A DNA stretch of 60,000 nt from Lineus longissimus (GCF_910592395.1 NC_088318.1:1304001-1364000); one strand, 5' to 3'. Positions 1-13,425 are shown, numbered from the stretch's first letter. A program made the numbers and translations. The notes: a model not told the origin generated them from the sequence alone.

Positions 1-1167
1 CTATAGCATTTGGATCAAACTAAAGTCTTATTTGACAGCCCAAGTGTCTGTGACAGCATCTTAAAGGCCCTCTATAACTAGAAATAGGTACTTCCTACCA
101 GGTCATCAGCTCAAACACGTCACTAGAATATTCCTTGTCTGATATTATCTTGAAACTACCCAGCAGTTAATTAAAATCAATAGCAGCCCACAGTGACTTC
201 CATCAAAATACAACATTCAGCATCAATCTCTTTCCACTTTCATTCACTGCCGTCACATCATGAATCCACCCAAGCAAGCCCACCATGTCCCCTAAGTACC
301 CCACACACGCCTGCTAGCAGTTATCTGACGTAGCACAATTTAAATCTCGTACTAACCGGATATTGAAAAATCTGGCTTCGTTTGACAAGAGGCACGACTT
401 CCTCTGCAGTGCGGGTTGAGGACTTTCATCGCGCGAACGAACAGTCGCATAATTATTGTTGAATGATATGGAAGGAGTCACGAGAGCGGGCCATGTTTTT
501 ATATTCCATTTCTATGACGTACTTGACTAAGCTAACATAACCAGTCGATTTCCTTGGCGTGAATTCTGAAAGGCAATAATATGACGTGCTCTTGCCACAA
601 CGGCCACAAGTTGGAAACAAGGAGACCAACTGACATTCTATGCTTACAAAGCCTTTTAATGAACTTGACAGTGGCCTTTTTCAAAACTGCAATGGAAAAT
701 GTCACTTGACAACTTGAAACATATTCCCTCATTTTCAATTGAGAATTTCGCTATCACATGCGAAATACAACAGTAATACAACAAGGAGACCAGTATAAAC
801 GGGTTATTTAGAATCTCAATCAACTGAGTAAATTCGCCCGAGTAATAAATTGATAGTTATTGTCTCCGGGGAGCTGTAAACAAACATGGCAGCCATGCAG
901 TTCAAAAGGATGTGTCTCGACAGCGATCGGGCTCCATTAGCCTGATAGACTAGAGGGGAAATGGATGAAATGAACCAGTCGCGTCACTGATGGAGCAGCC
1001 GCAGGACACACTCTTGTGGTCAGCACAAATAGATTATCAGACCGGATGGCTTTTAATTCTACCATAGATGATCTCGTGGTTTTTTAGCAGTTGTTCCGCA
1101 AGTTGCCATTCAACACATGTTCCTGATCAAAGCAATTAAGAGTCTTTAACTTCAGAAGATAATGCAG

Positions 1168-1245
1168 AAAGAACAAAGGGATTTGAACCAACAGCCATTG
1201 GAATAGAAGTCTGCCACGTCAACCACTACGCAAATGCAGTCTTAG
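1168..1245 (-). repeat. tRNA-derived SINE fragment
   Basis: Read on the minus strand there is a Pol III A-box-like segment (GCGTAGTGG, about 1222-1232) followed by a B box (GGTTCAAATCC, about 1178-1188), with tRNA-like spacing between them. The acceptor stem does not pair, so this is not an intact tRNA gene. It is best read as the head of an old tRNA-derived SINE or a tRNA pseudogene. Confidence 0.45.
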
Positions 1246-2029
1246 TTACATCATTCAAGCAAGTGGCAAGATCAGTTTGCCACCAAACTTATTCCAATCG
1301 TACTGCCCCAACAGAGACTTGACAGATTGGCCACTTAAAATGAATTCAACCTCTTAAACATCACCAGTATTGCCAATGGCAGGATAGGTCCCCCCTCCAA
1401 TCACAATCCAGCTACATTGCCTTCCACAGACATGACAGATTGCCTTCGAAGCAATCATTCACGGAGCGTGCAATCAATCATATGTTTTGAGAAGAAATGT
1501 CCAAGACTCGGAGACATTGTGTGTTTATTCAATCTTATTTTCTGACATCAACCATAGCAGGAGAGCAAGATGCCTTGCGAGTCATACACAGCCATTTAAA
1601 CTCATTGTGTCGTGTGTTCTCTCAATTTATAAGAATCCCGATAAGGAACAATTGGTGTCTTTTCCTGAAAGGTCAGATGATCAAGCTTGGCCCTGCCTTT
1701 AGGTGAACAGAAACCTTTAGCTAAATCTCTCATAGCATTCCCGACAAGAAGTCTGTCTTCCCTCGGCCTGAACCCACATGACATTCAAGTCATTGGTGAT
1801 GACAACAGAGCAATTTCTCTGCCGTCAAAGGAGACCCAGCTACTCTTTATTGTGGCATTCCAATTCTTATTTCTTGTACTATTTCTATTGGTTTCTATCG
1901 ATTGTCAATAGAATGACAAAGGGCAAGCCAGCTGCTCATGGCGTCCCTCCTCTGCAGAGATCTTTGGATCACTTTTAAAACACACTCACTTGTCTTGACT
2001 GTATTTTAGGATTGATACCTACAAACTAG

Positions 2030-2285
2030 GGGGTGAATACTGAGTAGCGCAGTGGAAGAGAGTCGGCCTCATGATCAGGAGGTCGTGGGTTCGACTCCCG
2101 GCCGAGTCACTCCTTGGTTCCCCAACTGGTCAAGTTCAAGTGAGCGCCTTCTGGTTGCTCCTTGAAACCCCTGATTGATTTCTTTGGAGACCGGGTTATA
2201 ATGTGATATCCCACAGCGCTTTAACAGTTCCGTTACTGAGGAGCGCTATATAAATGCGTCACATTATTATTATTATCATTACACT
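2030..2285 (+). repeat. Full-length SINE with tRNA-Met-like head
   Basis: The head has an A box (TAGCGCAGTGG) and a B box (GGGTTCGACTCC). The part between them resembles elongator tRNA-Met, including CTCAT in the anticodon loop. A conserved body follows (GTTCAAGTGAGCGCC, then CTCCTTGAAACCCCTGAT, then GGAGACCGGG). The tail is GCGCTATATAAATGCG followed by ATT repeats. This A-box/B-box/body/ATT-tail layout is typical of tRNA-derived SINEs of marine invertebrates that use a LINE-type tail. A second copy without the head lies at 48313-48485. Confidence 0.85.
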
Positions 2286-5200
2286 GGCCTCATCTCAACT
2301 TTGTCCTAACTTGGGGACGGTGAGCATGGAAGGAAATGGTTGTAGCACTGGCCACCTGTTGGCAAGTTTTAACTCCATAAGACATTTCACCTTCCCGCTG
2401 ACAACCAAGGATACTGATCCACCATCATCTCCTTGATAGTCGAGTTCACCTCATTGTCATTCAGAGAGCGTAGCCCTGTAATAGAATTGCTTTTTTCTCT
2501 CATTCTCAATCCGAGCACACAATACTCCAATTAAAATTGATGAAATCCTCGTAATTTATCCGCCTTGTCGCACGAAGATGAAAGAACTCGAAAATTTGCT
2601 AAGGAGTCTTCCCCGCTTTAAGTAGACAGGGACGCACAACATCAAATGCTCTTTCTTAAGTGATTTGCATTACTTGGTTTTTGTTGCTATGGTAACCTTT
2701 TTTCTCTGCTGCTTACAGCGGGTATCATGTGCATAACGAAGTAAACAGCAATTGACGATGTTATCATTCCTATCACCGCTTGTGACCGACCGGGATAAGA
2801 CACCAATGCACGTATCTATTAATTTCGGCTGGATGACCCTTGTTGATGATTGAGCGATATTTGCCACAATCTCGGCTCTCAAGTCGCAATGTCAATACAC
2901 TCACACCAGTATATTACTGTGATGGCTTCCCTTAAACTGGTCATGTTTGTTTAGACTTGGTTAGGGACAGTATTCATAAGTCATTACCAGGTATTGACAG
3001 CTTCAATGACACACTGCTGATTTTAAGATGTGTTGGTCTCTCAATCTGAATCTGGCTCCCGATATTACTTGATAGTATCAAGCCACATCTTGATCCTGAC
3101 ACAGCCTGGCATGTAACTCAACTCAAAGACTACCACTTCTGAACAGCCTCTTCCTACTCCGAGCCAGAACCTAAGAGGTACCAGTTAATTTCACAGACCA
3201 TAAGTTTTCATCAACCGAACAGTTACTGCCGCCATTCATTTCAAACACCGATGAAACGCGATTGGATATTCAACAACGTCAACACGTTTTATGACACCTC
3301 CAATCCGCAAAGAATAAAACATTTCATCAGACACACTTCAATAACCTTCTCATTTCATTTCATTCCAAATTTAGGGAAAGTGCCGACTTTGAGAATATTT
3401 GCCGTTTCCATGGTTACCGGACATTTCCCGTTCTTTGCAAGCAGGAAATTGTTATGGGATCTGTTTCCTTCGCTGGAAGTGCGCCGCTAATTTCCCTCGC
3501 ATGATGAGATTACAAGATGGCGTTATGAAAACACGCCCGGCTAACGTTCATACCTGCTTCATTGATCGTTGAGGTGATATTGACGCATTGATCAACACCG
3601 CGATTGCCATTTTTCCTCCGACTGACGTATTTTGAAACCTGGAGGTTTCCTTCATTCAAAGTTTGATAATACGATGAAGTTCTCACATCTTTCGTGGTAA
3701 CAGCGGGATGAAGTAATCCTACCCCTATTGATGCTGTATTTTTTACATTGAGGAAAGGTTGGTGGTATCAGAGTACAGGGTGATGTCATGTCAGGCAAGT
3801 CTTGGCCATGAAAAACTACAGCTCATCACATTGCTTTTGGTCGTAGGCAAGTCACTTAACCAGAGAATCAGAGAAGGTGATTCTATCAACTACCTTGCAA
3901 ATGTATTTGGAAGTTGAAATATGACCACAACGGCAAAATTCTCACCACACATAAGTTACTCTTGTCTTACTCATTGAGCTGTGGATTAGTAGGTTCCCAC
4001 ATTGTCTTCTTCGTACATGTGTATGTGACCTTGGACAAGTCACTTAATTTCAATCAAAACACCCTTCAATTACCAATTGAAACAGAGACATAGTATATTT
4101 TACAACAGATGAAGTCTATATTAGATAGTTCAAAGGCTGCTAAAATTCAGTTTTTTCATGTTGTTGAGCTTACTTGAAAGGCAGTACCCGATACCGGTAT
4201 ACGACATCCGACACGCCTCTCTTCAAAGGTTCACTCTAATAGATAATCCGTTTATGAATCACACATTATATAAACGAGCCTTTTATCTACTTATTTAATG
4301 GCCTTGTTGCTCACTCTGACAAGTTCGTCAGGATTTCAAATTTCTGTTTTTGTCAAATTAGATTCTGATATGCTGGATGCTATTTTAATGAACGCAATTT
4401 AAGCCCACGGGTACAGAGAGATAGAGCAGCAACGTCTAACCAAATAAAAATGTTTTGATTGAAGTTCTAAATCGAGCACTTTCAGCGAACAAGACTATAG
4501 ATAATAGCAGTGACAGTAAAGGCAATGCACCTGCAACATTACAAAGCATTTTAAAGCCAGTTGAAGGGGTTAGCCTCTATCCACAGCTAAGAGACTAGTA
4601 TGACGCAGATTTGAACTGGTTATTTCTAATCAAATGCTCTGGCCCAACAACTGGCGACTCCGCGTATTGCAGTCTCGTGTGGCTACATATGAGTGAAATA
4701 TTAGAGTGTCCAGAGATAAAATCAGCTGGCATGAAAGTTTGGCTAAAACTGCCAAGAAAAAGAGGTTGAAAATCAGATAGTCTTGACGGTCCAGCAGGTT
4801 TGGGAACTAATTCAAACAAAGCCAGTTGGTATTTCTTCTGAAGGAACTCCATATTTAGCCAATGCCAAGCAATGAGTAATGATCTTTCGGTGAATCAGTG
4901 AGGATAGTGGTCCAATGAAGCATCGCACCAATCCACAAAGTGTCAATGCTTAGAGCACAACTGTCATAATCCGAGTACAAGAAGCGTGCCTAATGAAACG
5001 CAAATGTCAATCTCGCCAAGATGGCACCAACAATCATCAAAGACCCAATTCAAAAACCACCCAGCGCTCAGCGGCATCAAACAATTACGTGAATCATCTT
5101 CCTCAACATCACCACAGATCATCTCACGTTAAACTGACCAGAATCTTGGATGTAATCTCCCGTTGAAGATGTAGGAAATACACACCTTGTTGAGCAAAAC

Positions 5201-7246
5201 AAGGGTGGAGTGGACTCATTGATCATGTCAAGTTTAACTGATCCAGATCTTGAGTGTTTAGATGTACAAGAATGCATACAATATTCAGCCAATTAGGGGG
5301 GTTGGCCTAACATCACACAAAGCTAGCGCCAGACAAACTTGAGTTGAGAGTGCTGTACATTTACTGTACTATACTGTGCTGATGCATTGGCGTATGCTGT
5401 CAATATAGCATGGGACAGAGTCGATAACTTGACAATATAGGCAAGGAGCTCCGAGGGAGACATCACCAATTATCAGGAAAACACTTCGACGATTCTTATA
5501 AAACCGTGGGGGATTCTCTGGAAAAACCGCTCAAAGGGTCTAGGTGATAAGGTTGAGCAGGAGAGGCATTGGCACTTTGTCGACGTCTTGTTGTATTGAG
5601 TTCAGCCCGACGACAGGCTTACTAAACACTTGGACCACAGGGATGGCGTAGAGTTCCAATGGAGTAAGCTGGTACTCATGTTTGCCGCAGAGAAAAACGT
5701 CAGAAAAGAGCTTTACAATACAGAGCAAGAGTTGCTCGATTAGAATCCATGGTTTTATACTAAAGATGAAACAATCATGCCCATTTATTGGCATTGCACA
5801 TCAACTCTTAAACCTCCACCTGGAGAGATTCCCAATGCAACACCAATAAGTCAACATGCGATCAATAGGCCTACAGCCCCAGATTCACCGGTCTGCTTCT
5901 ATCGTCTCATACAAACAAGTGGACCTCATAACCACCTGTTGCAGCATAAACAGTAGCAACAATAAAACCATTGAGGAGACTGTCATCGGTTTCAACACAC
6001 TTTTCAATCAATCAAACCTATCAAGTCTGAAAACAACATATGTTTTTGTAATGAATTGAAACTGGAAACTGTCTGGAGATCGAATGCCGTCTGCCTACGA
6101 TGATTTTGATATTCAGCTCCAGGGCACTGAGTAGATGTAGAACATTCTATTATCTTGGACGTCATGGCACATCTTGATCGGTTCCACCAATTTCTACACC
6201 TCCATTTATCCCCACGACATATCACCCAGCCTCTTCCGTCATTGGCAACATCATCGCTCTTAAATCATGGGCGCAAATAGCATGAATCTTTGTGGTCTGC
6301 AAAGCCAGACCATGCAAACTGTTGTATGATTTTCAAATATCTCGAGCAATGAATGTAAACACAGATCAGTCAGAAGGGCATTAGGACAAAACTTGTCGTA
6401 AATAACCATTATCGTGGCAATACACACAAGCAATCATTTATAATCATCTCAAACGGAGTAATCGACACTGACCTGTGACCTCAACCACAAGGAGCGTCAC
6501 AATCAAACTACCACACAATCATCAACAAACTTGTACATCAAATGTTTTATACGCTGTTGTTGACAAGACTTTTTTATTCTATGACGACGGGACCCAGCGA
6601 TGACCTGTAAACTATCACTGAGTCATATCGGTATCGAACAGGGACATGTCCATTCCTGTCCTGCCCCTCCCCTCACCATTTCTGACCGATCTAAAAGATA
6701 GTCACAGGTGTCTCCCCGTCATTTTGCGTCCTACAAAAACATCACTGTGTCATCCATTGCTCTTACTTTCGTGGTGTCACTGACAACATTTTTTCAATGT
6801 AGCACTATTGATATTGATGATTGCGTTGTTACTTCACAAATAAATAATTCAGAAGTGATACTCTAATGATAACACAAGTTAATTTTTGATACACTCCACC
6901 TATATCGATCATCGATCTCCTCATACAAAATCGATAATCAAAATCTATTCAGCTGAGTTGGAATCATCAATGCAGAGATCAAAAGGTTTGTGACAGAAAC
7001 AACTAGAGCAATGACTGGTACCAAAATACCAGTACTGTGAAACCTACTGGTGCTATCTCACTCTCCAACAACAGTGACTGCCCGATCGAAAAGGATTGAA
7101 AAGGCAACTGATAGTTTCATATTGAAAGCCATCAGCAATTTGGGCAGAAATACATCTCATCTTATCTTCAGGAACAAGGCAACCACACCATTCCACAACA
7201 CCATAACATAAGCGGCGATCGATTCGAAATCACAGAACGGACCTAC

Positions 7247-7325
7247 CTTGCATGGAGTACATCGCCTGGAGGTTGTACGGATTGAGGAAGAAGCCGGTAT
7301 TCATATTGAAACCATTGAGAGCCAT
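7247..7325 (-). CDS. Putative alternative first coding exon of an unrecognised gene
   Basis: On the minus strand an ATG at 7325 opens 26 codons (MALNGFNMNTGF..., ending YSMQ) and runs directly into a good splice donor, CAAG|GTAGGT, at 7247/7246. The exon ends in phase 1. There is no acceptor AG close upstream of the ATG, and a TATA-like motif lies about 50 bp upstream, so I read it as a first exon with its own promoter. The exon at 11958-12105, further upstream on the same strand, also ends in phase 1 with AG|GTAGG, so both could splice to the same downstream exon outside the window. The encoded piece is rich in Asn, Met and aromatic residues, as in N-termini of many transcription or RNA-binding factors, but I do not recognise the gene. 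Confidence 0.5.
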
Positions 7326-7339
7326 AGTTTATCGTGCGC

Positions 7340-7395
7340 CAAACGTTCAACGCTCAACAACAAAACGTCATACATACATATATAATGCGACGGCA
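7340..7395 (-). promoter_or_regulatory. TATA-type core promoter before the 7.3-kb first exon
   Basis: The minus strand reads CATTATATATG at about 7378-7388, roughly 50-60 bp before the ATG at 7325. That would place transcription initiation near 7350 and give a short 5' leader. This rests on motif and position only. Confidence 0.35.
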
Positions 7396-9195
7396 GTCAC
7401 TGGCGGCAATTGATAATATGTTTGTAGTCGTCGACAATCTAATAATAAACATTAGCATCCACGAGAAATTCGGGAATGTGAATCAACATCCTTGGAATCG
7501 TAATGATCTAAACAAACTCTGATGTCGACTTATCGCGATCTAAAACACTTTCTTGGCGGTGAAATATCGGCGTTCTAATAGATCGTGGCAATCATGTATA
7601 ACACAGGTCTTCAGGTGGTGATGTCGTATTTACTCATTCGTTTACTGATCAATATCAACCTCGCACCCCTCGTTGTGAGGAATGGGCTCAGCCGGCAGCA
7701 GTGCAATCTCATAAAGTGACATGCATCTGGCGCCGACCCAAGGGATAGCAGGCTAATCCTGGTAGTAAACCTAATCACATATTACAATGTAGTGATCTAT
7801 CATGGAAAAAGGAATAAATCGTATCCAATATTCCAAGGTTGGAGAGAGCCTTTTAGGTACGGTGACATCATATGACATTGAATAGGTGACCGGTGATTGT
7901 CGTATGGCCTCGATGGGAACATTCCGTTGATTATCGTTGATCTTATCGTCAATGAAAACTTGACAGTTTTTTACCCGTTTATTCTAACACTTATTCCTAT
8001 TAACAGTGGGAGTTTGAGACAATGAAGTTCAAAGTCACATTGAAGATTTATACTGTGAAGGGGCTGGTCTAAACTTAGTACCAATTAAAAAGTGCACTAA
8101 TGCCAAACTTGTGACACTTATCATATGCCTTTTATCACTCCTTATAAGGTACTGCAACATAAGAAAGGCCTAGCGCAGTTGAGAGGTTGTCCTTCCATGA
8201 AAGACACCACTGATTTCCATGGTGATAGCAGATAAACGTGAGGATATGCCCCCGGAATGGTTCAAATGGCTGTTTTTATGTTTATAGCTTATGTTTTTAA
8301 CAATAGCTAATAGTCCTTTCGATAACAGAACACCTCTCCACTGCAGATAAACAGGCTGCCTCAATGAGATACTCGGCACTGCACCCAGAAGTGTTACGTG
8401 AGGCTGTGTAATAGTGGCTTGGGTGGGGCTGGTCTCTGAAGGGTCATTAAAGTCAGTCATTACGATGAACATCAGGGCGTCGCACAATCATAAATTATGT
8501 ATAAATCATGTTTCAAGCTAAGAATTATTATGTTTTATGAGCTGAATGGATTTCTTTGGGTAAGACTGGTTTTATTGGGAGAAGAATTGCAATAACCAGG
8601 AACTAGGATGTCGAGGCAGCTATCCCCTTTCCCGCTCCCGCGTAAGGGACAACGGCAGGGTCCTGGCCCTCTGCTATTATCTTATGTTTGTAATTGATTT
8701 GATCAGTGACACTTACTTCAAAGTTATTGTGCCCCTACGGCTGTTCTATACAATGAAAGTAGGCCTATGGTACCCTTTACAACCTGTACTGCAAACTGTA
8801 CCCAACTGTAGTTATCAATTGACCCCAGGTGATTACAAAGGAAGCCAGCATCTCGGCTTAACCACGAGATGGAATCCACATCACGTACGCCAGATCACGG
8901 GCATAATCCACAAACAATCCACAGCTTATCACCATAGTACCAGCCAAGGTGGCTGACATGTCGTTATTTCACGCTCAATCTAACTGCCATTATTCGCGTT
9001 ATTGAATTTTCATGAGATAGCGTACCTTCGAGATTGATGCTGAATCGGAGGAAATATACGTGGAAAGAAAATGACAAACAAGCAGACTGAATGAGAAATA
9101 CTGAAAGGCAAAAGCACCATGATATACTGATTGTTCATTGTTGTAAATAGACTATAGTTTAAGTGATCACTTTTACAAGAATTTGTCAAAATATT

Positions 9196-9314
9196 GGGTG
9201 ATATGAATAAAGACTAGCAAATGCTTTTATCTAAATCTCCATGTACATTTACACTAGGCCTTTCTGTACAAAACCGGAGTAAAAGCATTTGCTAGTCTTT
9301 ATTCATATCACCCA
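9196..9314. mobile_element. Small MITE-like inverted-repeat element
   Basis: The left arm begins GGGTGATATGAATAAAGACT and continues to about 9230. The right arm, about 9281-9314, is its reverse complement over more than 30 bp. About 50 bp separate the arms, so the element is about 119 bp. No convincing target duplication is visible and there is no coding capacity, so it is a non-autonomous foldback or MITE remnant. Confidence 0.65.
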
Positions 9315-10783
9315 TGGTGTACATTTGGTGATGTAACCTAAAGCTGCCTTATAAAACAGAGGAACTCTGGCACAATAACAGTTTTTGGCTTATTTCTGTG
9401 CCTATGTTGTGTGAGGAATACATGTACATTTCTAGCGACAATAGACCAGCCCGATCCTTTGTGACTCGTGAAATTGAGGGGTGAAAGGTTAATACGCTGG
9501 TCGAGTGATGAATCCCACGCCACCCAGAAATGAACACTGACACGCCATCATCCCTCATTGTAGGCAATCCCGTAAGACACCTAGCCAATCGATCAAACTG
9601 CGCTGGGAGTCCACCGATTACACCTCTGTATCAGACGCAGATCCATCAAATTAAGCCGATCATAGAATCCATCTTACAATGTACATACAAGTACACAAGG
9701 CAATGTTCAGTTCATTCAATTGTAACCAATTCAATTGGGAAAGTCACTTACTTTAATTGCCACATATAAACACTAAGATTGATACCTTTACCTGGGCACA
9801 TAGTGGGTTGGTGATGTTCTCCTTGACCCTTGTCAGACCATATCAGACACCTAGTTATGAGGCAATATCCCAATTGGTGTCCAAACATAGTACTCGAAAC
9901 TGACAGGGCCAGACTCATCAGCATCATACTCTGTAACAGCCTTTGATTGAGCAAGTTAGCTTGTGTAACAACCAGCTGATGACTGGCGCCCAATGCCTGT
10001 CACACAGCCAAATCATCAAACACTTCCGCGATAATGTATGTGGTATCGATCGCTATATCAAGAAATATTTTCCTAATCTGCCGATAGAACTCTGGGCGGT
10101 GGTACTTGACCTTCCTGCGGTGGCTTGTGTCAATAACCAATCATGGCTGATGAGAGAAGCCAGGGCGCCGTATTAGGATGATTGACTCATGTTTACAATT
10201 GGTAGGAGAAGACATTGTCATACTACATTCATGACAGTATTCTGAGTGGCATCTGTAAAGATGCTTTAACAAGTCTGAGATGCTGCCACAAGTGGCAAGA
10301 ACAGCCAATGTTACAATCTTGTGACGTACTCAAGAAAGCCCTTTCACTGCCAATCTCTGTTGGTGGTATGCTGGTGCTAATCACGTCAACTTTGTCCTTA
10401 ACAAACAGGCATATTATACCTAAAATTTCAGACAAATAACAAGCAAAAATGTTGTTAACCACTTTCACCACTCCCCTTCATTATTCTGCAGCTCCTCACA
10501 AATAGATCGTGTAGGCCCTAATGAGTATTGCTAATGATGATGAATGCATTTTATTGACTTCACAGCTAAATTGAAGTCATGAATTATAAATGTGTGCAGA
10601 GCATAAAAGCCATTGACGGCACTGTTGGGAGACAGACAGGACTGAAGCATGCTCTGTCTTGTCTGCCACACTCTCTGTCAAGTGACAATGCGATGTTCTT
10701 CTGCTGTGCTCCTGTTACGAAGACCGGACACAACAACGACGAAAATCATCAAGTTCTGAGATATGACAAAGCAAGTGTTGCGT

Positions 10784-10806
10784 GGGGGGGGGGGGGGGGG
10801 GGGGGG
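10784..10806 (+). repeat. Poly(G) tract, about 23 G
   Basis: An uninterrupted G run of about 23 bases. The length in the assembly may be unreliable, and a tract like this can form G-quadruplex structures. Confidence 0.9.
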
Positions 10807-11559
10807 TGAAGGGACACCAGAGTTCAAGTCTTCACAGCGTCCAGTCCAATCCCTGCCACAACATCAAGCAGTGATTTTGCAATCTTTAAAGCCTTGTGTG
10901 TCAAGAGGAGTGCCCATGAGCGGATGTGATTATGACACCAACAGCAGAAGTGGGCAGGTGTTGGAACACACTGTCCACCACAGCTTCTGCCAAGGGACCA
11001 ACTGCCACCTGGCTTCTGACACAGGAACTAAAGAAATGACATGAAAGGCAGTGACACCTGTACACAGATAACAGAACTACAACTTGTTAATGATGCTACT
11101 GAACTTCTAAAGTCGGCTGGAGGTCTTTTAAATGCAATCATGGTGTTGGCAAGTGTGTGTGGGGGGAGGGGGGGGGGGGAAATCATCAAAACAGCTTTAC
11201 TATGAGTCACTCACAACCTAAAATAAGCAATCAACATAAAACATCCTTATAATACCCGCAGTATTCATTTCAATACAGAAAAAAATGCATCAATATATTC
11301 AAGCGTCCTCAAACCAGATGGTAAACCTATTTTCCATGCACAGCTGCTGCGATCAATGGCAAGTATATGTACGATAGGGATCGTTTTAATGGACAGCAAG
11401 CCCCGCTAGGATCCCACAGCACTGATGACTACTGGTGACTTTCATGAGCAGTGTTCACGGCAGAATTCAACTTGAAGGACAATTTTTTTGAAATGAATTT
11501 TTTCAATGAATACTGATTACGAACTCAAAAACGTTTTACCCAAAAAATCCTCACAAGAA

Positions 11560-11777
11560 TTTGAGGAGCACATGTCCCCCCCCCCCCCCCCCCCCCAGGA
11601 AACCCTGATGAGATTTCCCAACTTCAATCTAATAGGACAGATTATTGAAGACTGTTCTAGTTCACTCATTTGAGGAGCACATGTCCCCCCCCCCCCCCCC
11701 AAGGAAACCCTGATGAGATTTCCCAACTTCAATCTAATAGGACAGATTATTGAAGACAGTTCTAGTTCACTCGTTCC
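11560..11777 (+). repeat. Two-copy 109-bp tandem duplication with poly(C) cores
   Basis: The segment starting TTGAGGAGCACATGTC at 11561 is repeated from 11670. Each copy contains a poly(C) run (about 21 and 16 C) followed by a nearly identical AT-rich sequence. The copies differ by only a few bases and in C-tract length, so the duplication is young. Confidence 0.9.
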
Positions 11778-11957
11778 TTCATCATTTCATTCAACCGTTG
11801 ACTATTTACAGGCACACTTGACGTACACAGGAGGTTTTTCTTTTTTCATGACAACAGATGGTGCAAGATATTCGAGCCATGCACTTTGCACACTTCTCTT
11901 GGCAAAATGATGAACACCTGAAACGGAAGCCACGTGAGTAAGAGACGATCATCCTAC

Positions 11958-12105
11958 CTGGTGATTCCTCTTTATCCTGACGATGGCGACTCTTGGTCAG
12001 CGCCTTCTGGTGGTCACTGTCGATGACAATAACATCGGAGTCAACAGCGCCATCTCGAGGCGGAATGGAATGTTTGACCTTCTCCTTGCCGTTGGAATTC
12101 TCATT
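11958..12105 (-). CDS. Internal coding exon of an unrecognised minus-strand gene
   Basis: A pyrimidine-rich tract and acceptor (TTTTTGTTTCAG) precede a 148-bp exon that ends with the donor CACCAG|GTAGGATG. The open phase gives 49 codons plus one base, starting NENSNGKEK and ending KEESPG. It is strongly hydrophilic, with a cluster of acidic and aliphatic residues (DSDVIVIDSD) followed by a basic stretch (KSRHRQDK), as in disordered linkers of nuclear proteins. The sequence DVIVIDSD resembles a SUMO-interacting motif, hydrophobic residues flanked by acidic ones; that is inference. I do not recognise the gene. The neighbouring exon at 7247-7325 has the same end phase. Confidence 0.55.
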
Positions 12106-13401
12106 CTGAAACAAAAATAAAATTGAATTCTCTGTCAGTTTATGCCATTCAAAGTATGGTCAGTGACAAGTCTATTCTAATCTTCGGATAGCTACTTGAA
12201 AGTTAAATATCTGAAAGAAAAGCTGAAGACTGTCAATGCAAAAGTCGTGTTTTCACCAAAACAGTGTTTGGGACTCTGTGGCACTTTATTACTGTAAAAC
12301 TGGTGCATCTGAAATGCGCAATTAGAAAAGATCAAAAAATTATTTGATGAGCAAATACGACTTTGAAGCATGGAAACCGATCCTTCTTGAATCTGCTGTG
12401 GCCCTAAGGTGGCGCTGGTTTAAAAACGCCGGCCTGACACACAAAACACTCATGGAAGACAAGGCTCTGCCAGTGCCAATGCGAGGAATCGACAAGATTT
12501 GATAACATCCTTCCACCAGCCTATACCTGAGCTTCTAGTATATTTTTCTTCAATAACATCAGCTAGCAACGACATTTGACATTTGGCAGAGCATCTTGTG
12601 AGTCTCTTCCCACACATACTAATGGGATTAAGTAATTGATGCCGATTTCCTTATCGCTCGCCCGAGACTTTGTATGGCGACTTTGTATGGCGGAACGCTC
12701 CATTGAGAACGGATGCATGTGTGCATGTGACCCACTCCAAGGGCAGGTAGTGTATTGCACAGGTGGCTAACATCTATCTTGGAGATACCCCGCATCCCCC
12801 TTACCAACATAACCCTCCCCTCAGCGGATATCAGTACACTCACTGGGTCTACGGTATAAGATGCCTTGATGGGCAGTTCCGCCTAAGAACGAACACTACA
12901 AAAGAAGGTGTGCCTTTTTTTAATATTTGTCGATAACCAAGAGAGGCGCCCTCCTCTGGAAAGGTCAGAGACCCCCTGGAAATAATTATTTTAAATGTCA
13001 CCATGTTTGATACTATGCTATTGCTAAAAGTTGCCCAGCTCCCCGAGGCGAAGCATGACATTATCACCTATGAAAAGTACCAGGCCTCAAGTATCGTGTT
13101 AGAGGTTAGGAGAGGCGATTGCTGATCGTAGGAGAGCCAAAGATCTCCAAGCACTCCTTGAAAACTCCAATGACCAAGACTCACTATGAATGTTGTGACT
13201 TGCCCCCGTCCCGCCTCTTAACAAGAACCCAATGACCAATAATTTCAGCCCTCGGACGCCTGTAAAATGAACAAAAATGTCCAAAATTTTATGAGGGGAG
13301 TGTGCCAACCCCCCTCATTTCCACATCATGAAGGTCTCCCTGGGTTTTGCTGTGTCGCCCTTTCCAATATATCTGGATCTGCCACTGTTCACCACATATA
13401 T

Positions 13402-13425
13402 GTTTGTCCTATATATAGGACAAAC
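13402..13425. repeat. 24-bp perfect palindrome
   Basis: GTTTGTCCTATA is followed immediately by its exact reverse complement TATAGGACAAAC, with no spacer. It may be the relic of a foldback element or a protein-binding dyad. No further context supports a function. Confidence 0.8.

Larger units (their letters stand above)
1..7246. other. Gene-poor stretch, intron or intergenic
   Basis: No exon with matching splice sites and reading frame could be supported here on either strand. The open frames present are short and have no recognisable composition or motif. The stretch contains two tRNA-derived repeat copies, listed separately. Because a minus-strand first exon ends at 7247 in phase 1 with a splice donor, this region is probably the first part of a long intron, with the next exon lying beyond the left edge. 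That is an inference. Confidence 0.5.
7326..11957. other. Non-coding stretch between two minus-strand exons
   Basis: No supportable exon was found. The stretch carries a small inverted-repeat element (9196-9314), long poly-G and poly-C tracts, and a 109-bp tandem duplication (11560-11777). If the two flanking exons belong to one gene, this is intron for the upstream-promoter transcript and promoter territory for the 7.3-kb first exon. Confidence 0.45.

Noticed and set aside
1487-1978. Overlapping short plus-strand frames at 1.5-2.0 kb
   Set aside because: Three frames open over the same stretch, hydrophobic at the end of one of them, with no start context, splice sites or family match.
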